From Superficieibacter sp. 1612_C1 (GTDB taxonomy: Bacteria > Pseudomonadota > Gammaproteobacteria > Enterobacterales > Enterobacteriaceae): 64,000 bases of DNA. The notes under the pieces are model-generated. The model had not been told where the DNA came from and did no database searches. It saw only the letters and a list, made by a program, of their open reading frames with translations. Both the position numbers and the translations under genes were made by a program. The stretch covers positions 186,001 through 250,000 of the forward strand of contig NZ_JADGMI010000001.1 in NCBI RefSeq assembly GCF_015234305.1. Direction: 5' to 3'. Shown here piece by piece: positions 11,763 through 24,512 of this stretch; positions within the stretch are counted from its first letter, which is position 1, and each line of letters starts with the position of its first letter.

Positions 11763-14700
11763 ATGCTACGCAACGTAAATTTACGGAAAGCTGTCGGCCT
11801 GTTTTTGCTGGCCTGGATGCTTTTTCTCGGCAGTTTTTCACCGCTTCAGGCTCGCGCCCCGGCGACAGGCGATGTCAATGACCGTGCTGAACTTCAGTCA
11901 CAGTTAACGGCCCTTAATAAGCAAAAAGATCTCTCCGCTCAGGATAAACTCGTTCAACAAGATCTCACGGACACGCTGGATGCCCTTGATAAAATTGAAC
12001 GGATCAAAGCTGACATGGCCCAGTTTCGCCAGCGGGTCGCGCAAGCGCCCGAAAAAATGCGCCAGGCGACAGAGGGCCTGAACGCCCTCGGTGATAAAGA
12101 CAGTGATGACGAGACGCGTAACACCCTGGCGGCACTCTCGTTGCGCCAGCTTGAAGCGAGGGTGACGCAAACGCTGGATGATTTGCAGACCGCCCAAAAC
12201 GATCTGGCCAGCTATAACAGCCAGCTGGTATCGCTACAAACGCAGCCGGAGCGCGTGCAGAACGCGATGTTTAACGCGTCGCAGCAGCTTCAGCAAATCC
12301 GTAATCGCCTGAACGTGTCCGGCGAAGCGGCGTTGCGTCCCTCCCAGCAAACCCTGTTGACGGCACAGCAGGCGCTGCTTAACGCGCAAATCGATCAGCA
12401 ACGTAAAAGCCTGGAAGGCAATACTGTCCTTCAGGATACCCTGCAAAAGCAGCGCGATTATGTCACCGCCAACAGTAACCGGCTGGAGCACCAGTTGCAG
12501 CTATTGCAGGAAGCGGTCAACAGCAAGCGTTTAAGCCTGACCGAAAAGACCGCGCAGGAGGCCATTTCACCGGATGAAACCGCGCGTATCCAGGCCAATC
12601 CGCTGGTGAAACAGGCACTGGAGGTTAACCATCAGCTCAGCGAGCGGCTCATTCAGGCCACGCAAAATGGCAACGATCTGGTTCAGCAGAATATTAAAGT
12701 AAAGAACTGGCTGGATCGCGCGCTTCAATCTGAACGCAATATTAAAGAGCAGATTGCCGTGCTGAAAGGCAGTCTGCTGCTGTCGCGTATTTTGTATCAG
12801 CAGCAGCAAACTTTGCCTTCGGCCGAAGAACTGGAGGATATGACCAACCGCATCGCGGATCTGCGCCTCGAACAGTTTGCCATCAACCAGCAGCGCGATG
12901 CGCTTTTCCAGAGCGATGCCTTCGTGGCAAAACTGGAAGAGGGGCATGAAAATGACGTTAATGCGGATGTGCATGACGCTCTGATGCAGGTCGTCGACAT
13001 GCGTCGTGAACTGCTGGATCAACTGAATAAACAGCTTGGCAACCATCTGATGATGGCGATTAACCTGCAAATTAATCAGCAGCAGTTAATGAGCGTGTCG
13101 AAGAATTTGAAAGGCATCCTCACCCAGCAGATTTTTTGGGTCAACAGTAATAAGCCGATGGACTGGGAATGGCTGAAAGCGTTTCCCAAAGCAGTCCAGG
13201 ATCAGTTTGCCGCCATGAACATCACCGTCAACTGGGAAAAAGCCTGGCCTGCGGTGTTTATCGCTTTTCTGGCGGGGCTGCCGTTATTGCTGATGGCGGG
13301 GCTTATTCGCTGGCGTCTGCAATGGTTAAAGGCGCGGCAGGCAAAACTGGCCTCCGAAGTGGGGCAGTTGCGTCATGATAGCCAATTGCATACGCCAAAA
13401 GCGATCCTGATTGACCTGATTCGTGCCTTGCCCGTCTGCCTGATCATCCTCGCGCTGGGGCTGATCCTGCTGACGATGCAGCTCAGTATCAGCGACATTC
13501 TATGGGCGTTCAGCAAGAAACTCGCTATGTTCTGGCTGATCTTCGGACTGTGCTGGAAAGTGCTGGAAAAAGACGGCGTGGCCATTCGCCACTTTACGAT
13601 GCCAGCCCAGCTCACCGGCCACTGGCGTCGGCAAATTGTGCGTATCAGCCTGGCATTACTGCCACTGCATTTCTGGTCGGTGGTTTCCGAACTCTCACCG
13701 CTGCACCTGATGGATGACGTGCTGGGGCAACTGGTGATTTTCCTCAACCTGGTGGTGATCATCATTCTGACCTGGCCGGTCTTTGTCGACAGCTGGCGGG
13801 ATAAAGAGTCGCGCGGCATTCGCCTGGTGACGATCACCGTACTCTCTATTGTGCCCATCGCGCTGATTGTGCTGACGGTAACGGGATACTTCTACACCAC
13901 GTTGCGCCTTGCCGGTCGCTGGATTGAAACGGTTTATCTGGTCATCATCTGGAACCTGCTTTACCAGACCGTGTTGCGCGGGCTGAGCGTGGCGGCACGG
14001 CGTATTGCCTGGCGGCGCGCGCTGGCCCGCCGTCAGCATATTATTAAAGAAGGTGCCGAAGGCGCAGAGCCGCAGGATGCCCCTGCGATGGCGCTGGAGC
14101 AGGTGAGCCAGCAAACGTTGCGTATCACCATGCTGCTCATGCTCGCGCTGTTCGCGGTGGTATTCTGGACCATCTGGTCAGATCTCATCACCGTGTTTAC
14201 CTATCTGGACAGTATCACGCTGTGGCATTACAACGTCAGCGAGGCGGGCGTCAGCGTGATTAAAAACGTCACGATGGGCAGCCTGCTGTTTGCGCTGGTC
14301 GCCGCGATGGTTGCCTGGGCGCTGATCCGCAACCTGCCGGGTCTGCTGGAGGTGCTGGTACTCTCGCGGCTGAATATGCGTCAGGGGGCCTCCTACGCTA
14401 TCACCACGGTGCTGAACTACGCCATTCTGGTGGTCGGCACGATGACCGTCTTCGGGGCGCTCGGCGTCTCGTGGGACAAACTGCAATGGCTGGCGGCGGC
14501 GTTGTCGGTCGGTCTCGGCTTTGGCTTACAGGAAATTTTCGGTAACTTCGTCTCGGGTCTGATCATTCTGTTCGAGCGTCCGGTGCGTATTGGCGATACG
14601 GTTACTATTGGCACCTTTTCCGGATCGGTCAGTAAAATTCGTATTCGTGCCACCACGATCACCGACTTTGATCGTAAAGAGGTGATCATTCCTAATAAAG

Positions 14701-15110
14701 CGTTCGTGACGGAGCGGCTCATCAACTGGTCACTCTCCGATACCGTGACCCGCGTGGTTATAAAACTTGGCGTGGCGTATGGTTCGGATCTGGACAAAGT
14801 TAAAGAGGTGCTGCTTAAAGCGGCGAAAGAGCATCCGAAAGTGATGCACGATCCTGAGCCGTCGGTTTTCTTTACCACATTTGGGGCCAGCACTCTCGAT
14901 CACGAACTGCGTCTCTATGTTCGTGAACTGCGCGATCGCAGCTATACCGTCGATGAAATCAACCGCTCAATCGACAAACTGTGCCGCGAGAACGATATCA
15001 ACATCGCCTTTAATCAGCTCGAAGTGCATTTGCGTAATGAGAAGGGTGATGAGCATCTGGAAGTAAAACGCGAGGTGCAGGGCGACGATCCGATGCCAGC
15101 GCCGCGTTAA
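11763..15110 (+). CDS. mscK: Potassium-dependent mechanosensitive channel MscK
   Basis: A 1115 aa large-type MscS channel (E. coli MscK/KefA, 1120 aa) that opens on membrane tension and protects against osmotic downshock. Residues 1-31 look like a signal peptide (LFLLAWMLFLGSFSPLQARA). The next 450 residues are a periplasmic coiled-coil region rich in Q and L heptads. Several membrane helices follow, then the MscS core with pore helix and LQWLAAALSVGLGFGLQEIF near residue 910, the FERPVRIGDTV beta domain and the C-terminal alpha/beta domain. No strong ribosome site is seen before the ATG. Confidence 0.96.
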   Translation: MLRNVNLRKAVGLFLLAWMLFLGSFSPLQARAPATGDVNDRAELQSQLTALNKQKDLSAQDKLVQQDLTDTLDALDKIERIKADMAQFRQRVAQAPEKMRQATEGLNALGDKDSDDETRNTLAALSLRQLEARVTQTLDDLQTAQNDLASYNSQLVSLQTQPERVQNAMFNASQQLQQIRNRLNVSGEAALRPSQQTLLTAQQALLNAQIDQQRKSLEGNTVLQDTLQKQRDYVTANSNRLEHQLQLLQEAVNSKRLSLTEKTAQEAISPDETARIQANPLVKQALEVNHQLSERLIQATQNGNDLVQQNIKVKNWLDRALQSERNIKEQIAVLKGSLLLSRILYQQQQTLPSAEELEDMTNRIADLRLEQFAINQQRDALFQSDAFVAKLEEGHENDVNADVHDALMQVVDMRRELLDQLNKQLGNHLMMAINLQINQQQLMSVSKNLKGILTQQIFWVNSNKPMDWEWLKAFPKAVQDQFAAMNITVNWEKAWPAVFIAFLAGLPLLLMAGLIRWRLQWLKARQAKLASEVGQLRHDSQLHTPKAILIDLIRALPVCLIILALGLILLTMQLSISDILWAFSKKLAMFWLIFGLCWKVLEKDGVAIRHFTMPAQLTGHWRRQIVRISLALLPLHFWSVVSELSPLHLMDDVLGQLVIFLNLVVIIILTWPVFVDSWRDKESRGIRLVTITVLSIVPIALIVLTVTGYFYTTLRLAGRWIETVYLVIIWNLLYQTVLRGLSVAARRIAWRRALARRQHIIKEGAEGAEPQDAPAMALEQVSQQTLRITMLLMLALFAVVFWTIWSDLITVFTYLDSITLWHYNVSEAGVSVIKNVTMGSLLFALVAAMVAWALIRNLPGLLEVLVLSRLNMRQGASYAITTVLNYAILVVGTMTVFGALGVSWDKLQWLAAALSVGLGFGLQEIFGNFVSGLIILFERPVRIGDTVTIGTFSGSVSKIRIRATTITDFDRKEVIIPNKAFVTERLINWSLSDTVTRVVIKLGVAYGSDLDKVKEVLLKAAKEHPKVMHDPEPSVFFTTFGASTLDHELRLYVRELRDRSYTVDEINRSIDKLCRENDINIAFNQLEVHLRNEKGDEHLEVKREVQGDDPMPAPR

Positions 15111-15119
15111 ATAGTGAAG

Positions 15120-15505
15120 GCCGATTTACCGGTAATGCCCGGCGGCGCTGCGCTTGCACGGGCCTACATATTTGTTCAACCTTTTGATATTGTAGGATTT
15201 TGTAGGCCGGGTAAGGCGAAGCCGCCACCCGGCATTACACCACTCAGCGGTTAGCGCCGTACCACCCAGTGCCTGATGGCGCTGCGCTTATCAGGCCTAC
15301 ATTTTCGTACAACATTTTGATATTGTAGGATTTTGTAGGCCGGGTAAGGCGAAGCCGCCACCCGGCATTACACCACTCAGCGGTTAGCGCCGTACCACCC
15401 GGTGCCTGATGGCGCTGCGCTTATCAGACCTACATTTTCGTACAATGCTTTGATATTGTAGGATTTTGTAGGCCGGGTAAGGCGAAGCCGCCACCCGGCA
15501 TGATG
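15120..15505. repeat. REP/BIME cluster with a 133-bp tandem repeat
   Basis: REP-type dyads (TGCCCGGCGGCGCTGCGC, GTAGGCCGGGTAAGGCGAAG and similar) fill the space after mscK. A block beginning TGATATTGTAGG starts at 15185, 15318 and 15451, a period of exactly 133 bp. Copies one and two are nearly identical; the third is partial. A solitary unit is at 15134-15168. The array may also stop mscK transcription or protect the 3' end. Confidence 0.9.
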
Positions 15506-15526
15506 AGGCTGGGCGCAGGTGCTGTT

Positions 15527-15703
15527 TTACACGTCACGCGATGACTTGTCCCCTTCCTCCAGGCAAGTTAATTTATTTTCAAAATCGCGCTGCACAATCG
15601 CCAGCGCTTTCAGCACCGTTTCCGGCGCTATCGCATGTTCTTCCAGCAGCATAATCAAATCGACGGCCAGTTTTACGTCGTCAGGGGCGTTTTCAAGTGA
15701 CAT
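15527..15703 (-). CDS. ybaM: Small protein YbaM (DUF2496)
   Basis: A 58 aa protein, [20 protein letters not shown] at the N-terminus and ending KSSRDV. The first 45 residues match E. coli YbaM; the C-terminal tail differs. AGGAGAGA precedes the ATG. It begins 14 bases after the priC stop codon, so the two form one operon as in E. coli. Function is not known. Confidence 0.88.
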   Translation of the reverse strand: MSLENAPDDVKLAVDLIMLLEEHAIAPETVLKALAIVQRDFENKLTCLEEGDKSSRDV

Positions 15704-15717
15704 TCTCTCTCCTGTAA

Positions 15718-16245
15718 TTAGCGGGTCAGACGTGCCAGCACACTTTCGATATCGACCAGCGCGCGGTGGCAGCGCTCGATCCGGCCGGTAAACGCGTCAA
15801 TTTCGCGCGCCAGACGCTGCTGATCGGCGAGCGACGTCGCCTGCGCATGCTGCTGAACGCGCTGCGCCTTCATCTCAATCAGACGGCGTTCAAACTCCTG
15901 GTGCTGGAGTCGCTTACGCTGCCATTTTGTAATACCGGCAGAGCCGTTATCCCAGCCGCGTAGCGTCCAGCTCGCGGTTTCGCGCGTAATGGCTTCAATC
16001 TGTGCGCTCAGATGCTCTGCCAGCCAGGCGACCTGCGGGAGCTGCCGCCGCTCCACCGCCTGGCACAGTTCGTCATAGTGCCCCTGTGCCTCATCAACGC
16101 AAGCCTGTAATAATGTACTGCGGGTTTTGAACAGATGACGATCGAAGCGGGCGCTCAGCGTGGCATAGTGCGCCAGTGGCGCAACGCGGGTGCGGAGTTC
16201 TTCGAGCTGTTGATGCAGAATATGCAGTAGCCGGGTGGTTTTCAC
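15718..16245 (-). CDS. priC: Primosomal replication protein N'' (PriC)
   Basis: A 175 aa helical protein, the same length as E. coli PriC. It restarts stalled replication forks by loading DnaB, acting with Rep helicase on SSB-coated DNA. The conserved basic-aromatic C-terminal half ([20 protein letters not shown], then [14 protein letters not shown]) is present. It is followed by ybaM. ATG at 16245 is preceded by AGGAGAGAAT. Confidence 0.93.
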   Translation of the reverse strand: MKTTRLLHILHQQLEELRTRVAPLAHYATLSARFDRHLFKTRSTLLQACVDEAQGHYDELCQAVERRQLPQVAWLAEHLSAQIEAITRETASWTLRGWDNGSAGITKWQRKRLQHQEFERRLIEMKAQRVQQHAQATSLADQQRLAREIDAFTGRIERCHRALVDIESVLARLTR

Positions 16246-16313
16246 CGCATTCTCTCCTGTAAATTACAACAGCTATGTTACATTAGCCGTTCAGTTACGT
16301 AACGATTCGTACT

Positions 16314-16691
16314 ATGCGACGCACTATTCTACTCATCATTGGCTGGCTGGCGGTAGTCCTCGGTACGCTCGGCGTGTTTTTGCCGCTGTTGCCGACCACG
16401 CCATTTATTTTACTCGCGGCCTGGTGCTTTGCGCGCTCTTCGCCACGCTTTCATCACTGGCTTGTGTACCGATCGTGGTTTGGCGGCTATTTGCGCCACT
16501 GGCAAACGTATCGCGCAATGCCGCCGGGGGCGAAACCGCGGGCGATTATTATGATCCTGCTGACCTTCGCGCTCTCACTATGGCTGGTGAAGATGTTATG
16601 GGTGCGCATCCTGCTGCTGGTGATTTTAAGCTGCCTGCTGATTTTCATGTGGCGGATCCCGGTGGTTGATGCAAAACAACAAAAGCACTGA
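16314..16691 (+). CDS. ybaN: Inner membrane protein YbaN (DUF454)
   Basis: A 125 aa DUF454 membrane protein matching E. coli YbaN in length and sequence. Hydrophobic segments are at 4-35 ([19 protein letters not shown]), 77-95 and 98-115. The short loop with [13 protein letters not shown] is the family signature. It stands alone between the divergent priC and downstream apt. Function is unknown. Confidence 0.9.
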   Translation: MRRTILLIIGWLAVVLGTLGVFLPLLPTTPFILLAAWCFARSSPRFHHWLVYRSWFGGYLRHWQTYRAMPPGAKPRAIIMILLTFALSLWLVKMLWVRILLLVILSCLLIFMWRIPVVDAKQQKH

Positions 16692-16843
16692 AGGGTAATA
16701 AACGCTGTTGCAATTGTCCGGCACAGCCAGTAAATTCGACCGTTTTCGAGCACGCGCGCGCCTGGTCAAAGGTTAAACAAAGGTTTCTTTTGATCTCTTT
16801 CGGCTGCGCGGTGAGTAACACCGTATTAATCAGGCATATATCT

Positions 16844-17395
16844 ATGACCGCAACTGCACAGCAGCTTGAATTTCTGAAAAACAGCATTAAAAGTATCCAG
16901 GATTATCCAAAGCCTGGCATCCTTTTCCGTGATGTCACCAGCTTAATGGAAGACCCCAAAGCGTATGCGCTCAGTATTGAATTGCTGGTTGAGCGTTATA
17001 AAAACGCCGGGATCACCAAAGTCGTTGGGACTGAAGCGCGCGGTTTCCTGTTCGGTGCGCCGGTTGCGCTGGGTCTGAACGTCGGTTTTGTACCGGTGCG
17101 TAAGCCGCGTAAACTGCCGCGTGAAACCATCGCCGAAAGCTATGAACTGGAATACGGTACCGATCAACTGGAGATCCACGTTGATGCAATTCAGCCGGGC
17201 GACAAAGTGCTGGTGGTCGACGATCTCCTCGCTACCGGCGGCACCATCGAAGCAACGGTTAAGCTGATCCGCCGTCTGGGTGGCGAAGTGACCGACGCCG
17301 CATTTATCATTAACCTGTTCGATCTGGGCGGCGAGCAACGCCTGGAAAAACAGGGTATTACCAGCTACAGCCTGGTCTCCTTCCCGGGGCATTAA
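16844..17395 (+). CDS. apt: Adenine phosphoribosyltransferase
   Basis: A 183 aa purine salvage enzyme making AMP from adenine and PRPP. The PRPP-binding motif [14 protein letters not shown] is at about residues 124-137, and [14 protein letters not shown] is the adenine-side loop. I chose ATG 16844 ([18 protein letters not shown]) because it matches E. coli Apt in length and sequence; the frame is open 18 codons upstream without support. It lies between ybaN and dnaX as in E. coli. Confidence 0.96.
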   Translation: MTATAQQLEFLKNSIKSIQDYPKPGILFRDVTSLMEDPKAYALSIELLVERYKNAGITKVVGTEARGFLFGAPVALGLNVGFVPVRKPRKLPRETIAESYELEYGTDQLEIHVDAIQPGDKVLVVDDLLATGGTIEATVKLIRRLGGEVTDAAFIINLFDLGGEQRLEKQGITSYSLVSFPGH

Positions 17396-17405
17396 TCCCC
17401 TGATG

Positions 17406-17434
17406 CACAACCTCGCTCAATGGGTGAGGTTGTG
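17406..17434 (+). terminator. Hairpin between apt and dnaX
   Basis: CACAACCTC (17406-17414) pairs with GAGGTTGTG (17426-17434) ten bases after the apt stop. There is no T run, so it may only attenuate transcription into dnaX. Confidence 0.4.
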
Positions 17435-17482
17435 ATAGCATTACCCCTTCATGAATCCACCTTCCAGCGTCAGAGCCAGCCA

Positions 17483-19790
<2,308 letters not shown>

Positions 19791-19791
<1 letters not shown>

Positions 19792-20396
19792 TGCAAACCA
19801 GTCCGCTGTTAACTCAGTTGATGGAAGCCCTGCGCTGTTTACCGGGCGTCGGCCCGAAGTCGGCGCAGCGCATGGCGTTTACGCTGTTGCAGCGGGATCG
19901 CAGCGGCGGAATGCGCTTGGCGCAGTCGCTGACGAAGGCGATGTCAGAAATCGGCCACTGCGCGGATTGTCGGACCTTCACCGAGCAGGAAGTCTGTAAC
20001 ATCTGTGCGAACCCGCGCCGTCAGGAAAACGGGCAAATCTGCGTGGTAGAGAGTCCGGCGGACATCTATGCCATTGAACAGACCGGCCAGTTTTCCGGGC
20101 GCTATTTCGTGCTGATGGGGCACCTGTCGCCGCTGGACGGTATCGGCCCGCAGGATATCGGTCTCGACCGGCTGGAGCAGCGGCTGGAGACGGAAACGCT
20201 GAAGGAAGTGATCCTCGCCACCAACCCGACGGTGGAAGGGGAGGCGACAGCTAACTACATCGCTGAACTCTGCGCGCAGTACGGCGTGGAAGCCAGCCGC
20301 ATTGCCCACGGCGTGCCGGTGGGCGGCGAGCTGGAAATGGTCGATGGCACCACGCTGTCACACTCCCTCGCCGGTCGCCACAAGATTCGTTTTTAA
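19791..20396 (+). CDS. recR: Recombination mediator RecR
   Basis: A 201 aa protein that, with RecF and RecO, loads RecA on gapped DNA. It has the helix-hairpin-helix [14 protein letters not shown] (18-31), a four-cysteine zinc finger C57, C60, C69, C72, and a Toprim domain starting [14 protein letters not shown]. The C-terminal [12 protein letters not shown] matches E. coli. The start overlaps the ybaB stop as TGATG. Confidence 0.97.
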
Positions 20397-20401
20397 CCAA
20401 A

Positions 20402-20425
20402 CGGGAGCAGAAATTTTTGCTCCCG
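20402..20425 (+). terminator. Hairpin after recR
   Basis: CGGGAGCA (20402-20409) pairs with TGCTCCCG (20418-20425) around GAAATTTT, six bases after the recR stop. The following bases are CTTGAAATTTT, not a clean T run. The hairpin directly abuts the sigma-32 -35 element of htpG. Confidence 0.55.
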
Positions 20426-20454
20426 CTTGAAATTTTCCTGCCGTAACCCCATCT
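20426..20454 (+). promoter_or_regulatory. Sigma-32 heat-shock promoter of htpG
   Basis: CTTGAAA (20426-20432), a 14-base spacer and CCCCATCT (20447-20454) match the sigma-32 consensus CTTGAAA and CCCCATNT fully. It sits 52 bases before the htpG start codon. Confidence 0.9.
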
Positions 20455-20506
20455 CACCCTCATCACTTTTTTTACCTGATAAACGGTATTGTTGAGGTTG
20501 AACACG

Positions 20507-22381
20507 ATGAAAGGACAAGAAACTCGCGGCTTTCAGTCAGAAGTAAAACAGCTTCTGCACCTGATGATCCACTCTCTCTATTCCAATAAAGAGATCTTCC
20601 TGCGTGAGCTTATCTCGAACGCGTCGGATGCGGCGGACAAGCTGCGTTTTCGCGCGCTGTCTAACCCGGATCTGTATGAAGGCGACGGTGAACTGCGCGT
20701 GCGCGTCTCGTTCGATAAAGAACAGCGCACCCTGACCATTGCCGATAACGGCGTGGGCATGAACCGTGATGACGTGGTTGACCATCTGGGCACCATCGCC
20801 AAATCAGGGACTAAATCCTTCCTCGAATCGATGGGTTCCGACCAGGCAAAAGACAGCCAGCTCATCGGCCAGTTTGGCGTCGGCTTCTACTCGGCGTTTA
20901 TCGTGGCGGATAAAGTCACCGTGCGTACCCGCGCGGCGGGCGACAGCGCTGAAAACGGCGTGTTCTGGGAATCTGCTGGCGAAGGCGAATATACCGTTGC
21001 CGATATCACCAAAGACGATCGCGGCACCGAAATCACCCTGCATCTGCGTGAAGGGGAAGACGAGTTCCTCGACGACTGGCGTGTCCGTTCGATCATCAGC
21101 AAATACTCCGATCATATCGCGCTGCCGGTCGAGATTGAAAAACAGGAAGAAAAAGACGGCGAAACCGTGGTCTCCTGGGAAAAAATCAACAAAGCGCAGG
21201 CGCTGTGGACCCGCAACCGCGCGGAAATCAAAGACGAAGAATACACCGAGTTTTATAAACACATTGCCCATGACTTTACCGATCCGCTGACCTGGAGCCA
21301 CAATCGCGTGGAAGGGAAGCAGGAGTACACCAGCCTGCTGTACATTCCGTCGCAGGCACCGTGGGATATGTGGAATCGCGATCATAAGCACGGCCTGAAA
21401 CTGTACGTCCAGCGCGTCTTTATTATGGATGACGCCGAGCAGTTTATGCCGAACTACCTGCGCTTCGTGCGTGGCCTGATAGACTCCAGCGACCTGCCGC
21501 TCAACGTTTCCCGTGAGATTTTGCAGGACAGCACCGTCACCCGTAATCTGCGCAGCGCGCTGAGCAAACGCGTTCTGCAAATGCTGGAAAAACTGGCGAA
21601 GGACGATGCGGAAAAATACCAGACCTTCTGGAAACAGTTCGGCCTGGTGCTGAAAGAAGGCCCGGCGGAAGATACGGCCAACCAGGAAGCGATTGCTAAA
21701 CTGCTGCGTTTTGCCTCCACGCATAACGACTCTTCCGAGCAGACCGTGGCGCTGGCGGACTATGTCTCCCGCATGAAAGAGGGCCAGGAGAAGATCTACT
21801 ACATCACCGCCGACAGCTATGCGGCCGCGAAGAGCAGCCCGCATCTGGAACTGCTGCGTAAGAAAGGCATCGAAGTGCTGCTGCTTTCCGACCGTATCGA
21901 TGAGTGGATGATGAACTACCTGACCGAGTTCGACGGTAAATCTTTCCAGTCCATTTCGAAAGCTGACGAATCGCTGGATAAACTGGCGGATGACGTTGAC
22001 GAAAGCACGAAAGAAGCGGAAAAAGCGCTGACGCCGTTTGTTGAGCGCGTAAAAACTCTGCTGGGCGAGCGTGTGAAAGAGGTGCGTTTGACGCATCGTC
22101 TGACCGATACGCCGGCGATTGTCACCACCGACAACGACGAAATGAGCACCCAGATGGCGAAACTGTTCGCCGCAGCGGGTCAGGCAGTGCCGGAAGTGAA
22201 ATACATCTTTGAACTGAACCCGGATCACGTGCTGGTGAAACGCACGGCGGATACACAGGACGAAGCGCAGTTTAAGGAGTGGGTGGAACTGCTGCTCGAT
22301 CAGGCGCTGTTCGCCGAGCGCGGTACGCTGGAAGATCCTAACCAGTTTATCCGCCGGATGAACCAGCTGCTGGTATCCTGA
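20507..22381 (+). CDS. htpG: Molecular chaperone HtpG (bacterial Hsp90)
   Basis: A 624 aa cytoplasmic ATP-dependent chaperone, the same length as E. coli HtpG. The N-terminal GHKL ATPase domain shows [22 protein letters not shown] and [11 protein letters not shown] motifs. The middle domain contains [19 protein letters not shown] with the catalytic arginine, and the C-terminal domain dimerises. ATG 20507 ([14 protein letters not shown]) is the family start. A full sigma-32 promoter lies upstream, and REP elements follow. Confidence 0.98.
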   Translation: MKGQETRGFQSEVKQLLHLMIHSLYSNKEIFLRELISNASDAADKLRFRALSNPDLYEGDGELRVRVSFDKEQRTLTIADNGVGMNRDDVVDHLGTIAKSGTKSFLESMGSDQAKDSQLIGQFGVGFYSAFIVADKVTVRTRAAGDSAENGVFWESAGEGEYTVADITKDDRGTEITLHLREGEDEFLDDWRVRSIISKYSDHIALPVEIEKQEEKDGETVVSWEKINKAQALWTRNRAEIKDEEYTEFYKHIAHDFTDPLTWSHNRVEGKQEYTSLLYIPSQAPWDMWNRDHKHGLKLYVQRVFIMDDAEQFMPNYLRFVRGLIDSSDLPLNVSREILQDSTVTRNLRSALSKRVLQMLEKLAKDDAEKYQTFWKQFGLVLKEGPAEDTANQEAIAKLLRFASTHNDSSEQTVALADYVSRMKEGQEKIYYITADSYAAAKSSPHLELLRKKGIEVLLLSDRIDEWMMNYLTEFDGKSFQSISKADESLDKLADDVDESTKEAEKALTPFVERVKTLLGERVKEVRLTHRLTDTPAIVTTDNDEMSTQMAKLFAAAGQAVPEVKYIFELNPDHVLVKRTADTQDEAQFKEWVELLLDQALFAERGTLEDPNQFIRRMNQLLVS

Positions 22382-22395
22382 TAGCGGCCTTGTGG

Positions 22396-22586
22396 TGCCC
22401 GGTGGCGGCTGCGCCTTACCGGGCCTACGGTTTTGCTGATGTGAATTCTCTGGCTTGACGTTGTGATGCCCGGTGGCGGCTGCGCCTTACCGGGCCTACG
22501 GTTTCATGGGGGATGCGCTGGTTTACAGTTTTACTGGCGTGACCGCTTGCCACTCGTAGGCCCGGTAAGCGAAGCGCCACCGGGCA
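22396..22586. repeat. REP/BIME cluster after htpG
   Basis: Two direct REP units (22396-22430 and 22467-22501) are identical over TGCCCGGTGGCGGCTGCGC and onward, 71 bp apart. A third is inverted (22555-22586, CGTAGGCCCGGTAAGCGAAG). They lie between htpG and adk. Confidence 0.88.
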
Positions 22587-22671
22587 TTCCGGCTCCATAC
22601 CGCTGCTTTTCTCCTCATTCTTCCCCATTAACCGTTTCAGCCCCGGCCCCTTCCTTGAGACAATAGCGTGA

Positions 22672-23373
<702 letters not shown>

Positions 23374-23380
23374 CGCATTT

Positions 23381-23404
23381 CTCACCCGGTTCACGCCGGG
23401 TGAG
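23381..23404 (+). terminator. Terminator-like hairpin after adk
   Basis: CTCACCCGG (23381-23389) pairs with CCGGGTGAG (23396-23404), eight bases after the adk stop. The tail is only weakly T-rich (TCTCACCTTTC). Confidence 0.5.
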
Positions 23405-23485
23405 TCTCACCTTTCACAGCGATTAGTTCCTCGCCCGCGCTTTTCAGCTACAATTATCAGCCGTTTTAATGGATAAGAGGCGGTA

Positions 23486-24448
23486 ATGCGTCAGACGAAA
23501 ACTGGTATCCTGCTGGCTAACCTCGGCACTCCCGATGCACCGACCGCCGGTGCGGTTCAACGCTATTTGCGACAATTTTTAAGCGATAAACGCGTGGTCG
23601 ATACGCCTCGCATTCTGTGGTGGCCGCTGCTGCGCGGGGTTATCCTGCCGATTCGCTCGCCGCGGGTAGCGAAACTTTACCAGTCGGTATGGATGGAAGA
23701 AGGCTCCCCGCTGATGGTTTACAGCCGTCGACAGCAGCGCGCGCTGGCTGAACATCTGCCCGACGTCCCCGTTGCGCTGGGAATGAGCTATGGCAAACCT
23801 TCACTTGCCAGCGCCGTTGATGAACTGCTCGCCAGTGATGTCGATCATATCGTGGTGCTGCCGCTCTATCCGCAATACTCCTGCTCAACGGTGGCGGCGG
23901 TGTGGGATGAACTGGGACGTCTGCTGGCGAAAAACCGTCGCGTGCCCGGCATTACTCTGATCCGCGACTATGCTGATGATTCGGCCTACATTCAGGCGCT
24001 GGCGAACAGCGTGCGCGCCTCTTTTGCTACGCATGGTGAGCCGGATCTGCTGTTGCTCTCCTATCACGGCATTCCCCAGCGCTATGCCAATGAAGGGGAC
24101 GATTATCCGCAGCGCTGTCGCGATACCACTCGCGAGCTGGTCTCCGCGCTGGAACTGCCGCCGGAAAAAGTGATGATGACCTTCCAGTCCCGCTTTGGCC
24201 GTGAGCCCTGGCTGACGCCTTATACGGATGAAACGCTGAAAATGCTGGGTGAAAAGGGCGTTAAGCATATTCAGGTGATCTGCCCTGGCTTTGCGGCTGA
24301 CTGTCTTGAGACGCTGGAGGAAATTGCGGTACAAAACCGTGAATTTTTCCTCGAAGCGGGCGGGGAAAAATATGAATATATTCCGGCGCTCAATGATTCA
24401 GCAGACCATATTCTGATGATGGACGAGATCACCCGCCCTTATCGCTAA
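23486..24448 (+). CDS. hemH: Ferrochelatase
   Basis: A 320 aa enzyme inserting Fe(II) into protoporphyrin IX, the last step of heme synthesis. The catalytic histidine H194 lies in [10 protein letters not shown]. The glutamate-bearing [15 protein letters not shown] is the second metal-site region. Length and sequence match E. coli HemH. The gene stands alone, with a terminator hairpin after it. In E. coli the esterase gene aes lies between hemH and gsk; here gsk follows after 64 bases, so aes is absent from this site. Confidence 0.97.
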   Translation: MRQTKTGILLANLGTPDAPTAGAVQRYLRQFLSDKRVVDTPRILWWPLLRGVILPIRSPRVAKLYQSVWMEEGSPLMVYSRRQQRALAEHLPDVPVALGMSYGKPSLASAVDELLASDVDHIVVLPLYPQYSCSTVAAVWDELGRLLAKNRRVPGITLIRDYADDSAYIQALANSVRASFATHGEPDLLLLSYHGIPQRYANEGDDYPQRCRDTTRELVSALELPPEKVMMTFQSRFGREPWLTPYTDETLKMLGEKGVKHIQVICPGFAADCLETLEEIAVQNREFFLEAGGEKYEYIPALNDSADHILMMDEITRPYR

Positions 24449-24456
24449 TCGCGCCG

Positions 24457-24490
24457 CAGGCGGGGAATATGCTACTATTCTCCGCCTGTT
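24457..24490 (+). terminator. Terminator-like hairpin after hemH
   Basis: CAGGCGGGGAATA (24457-24469) pairs with TATTCTCCGCCTG (24476-24488) with one G-T pair. It occupies most of the gap to gsk. Confidence 0.55.
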
Positions 24491-24512
24491 AACTGCCATC
24501 AGAACCCTGTTC

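Noticed and set aside
15185..15505. Regularly spaced repeats as a CRISPR array
   Set aside because: The period is 133 bp, the repeated part covers nearly the whole unit, and units are REP/BIME sequences; no unique spacers and no cas genes.
16844..17395. Longer apt product from an upstream start at 16790
   Set aside because: The extra residues match no family member, and ATG 16844 gives the conserved N-terminus.
20804..22228. Long open frame antisense to htpG
   Set aside because: Shadow of a highly conserved gene; composition is typical of reverse-strand frames.
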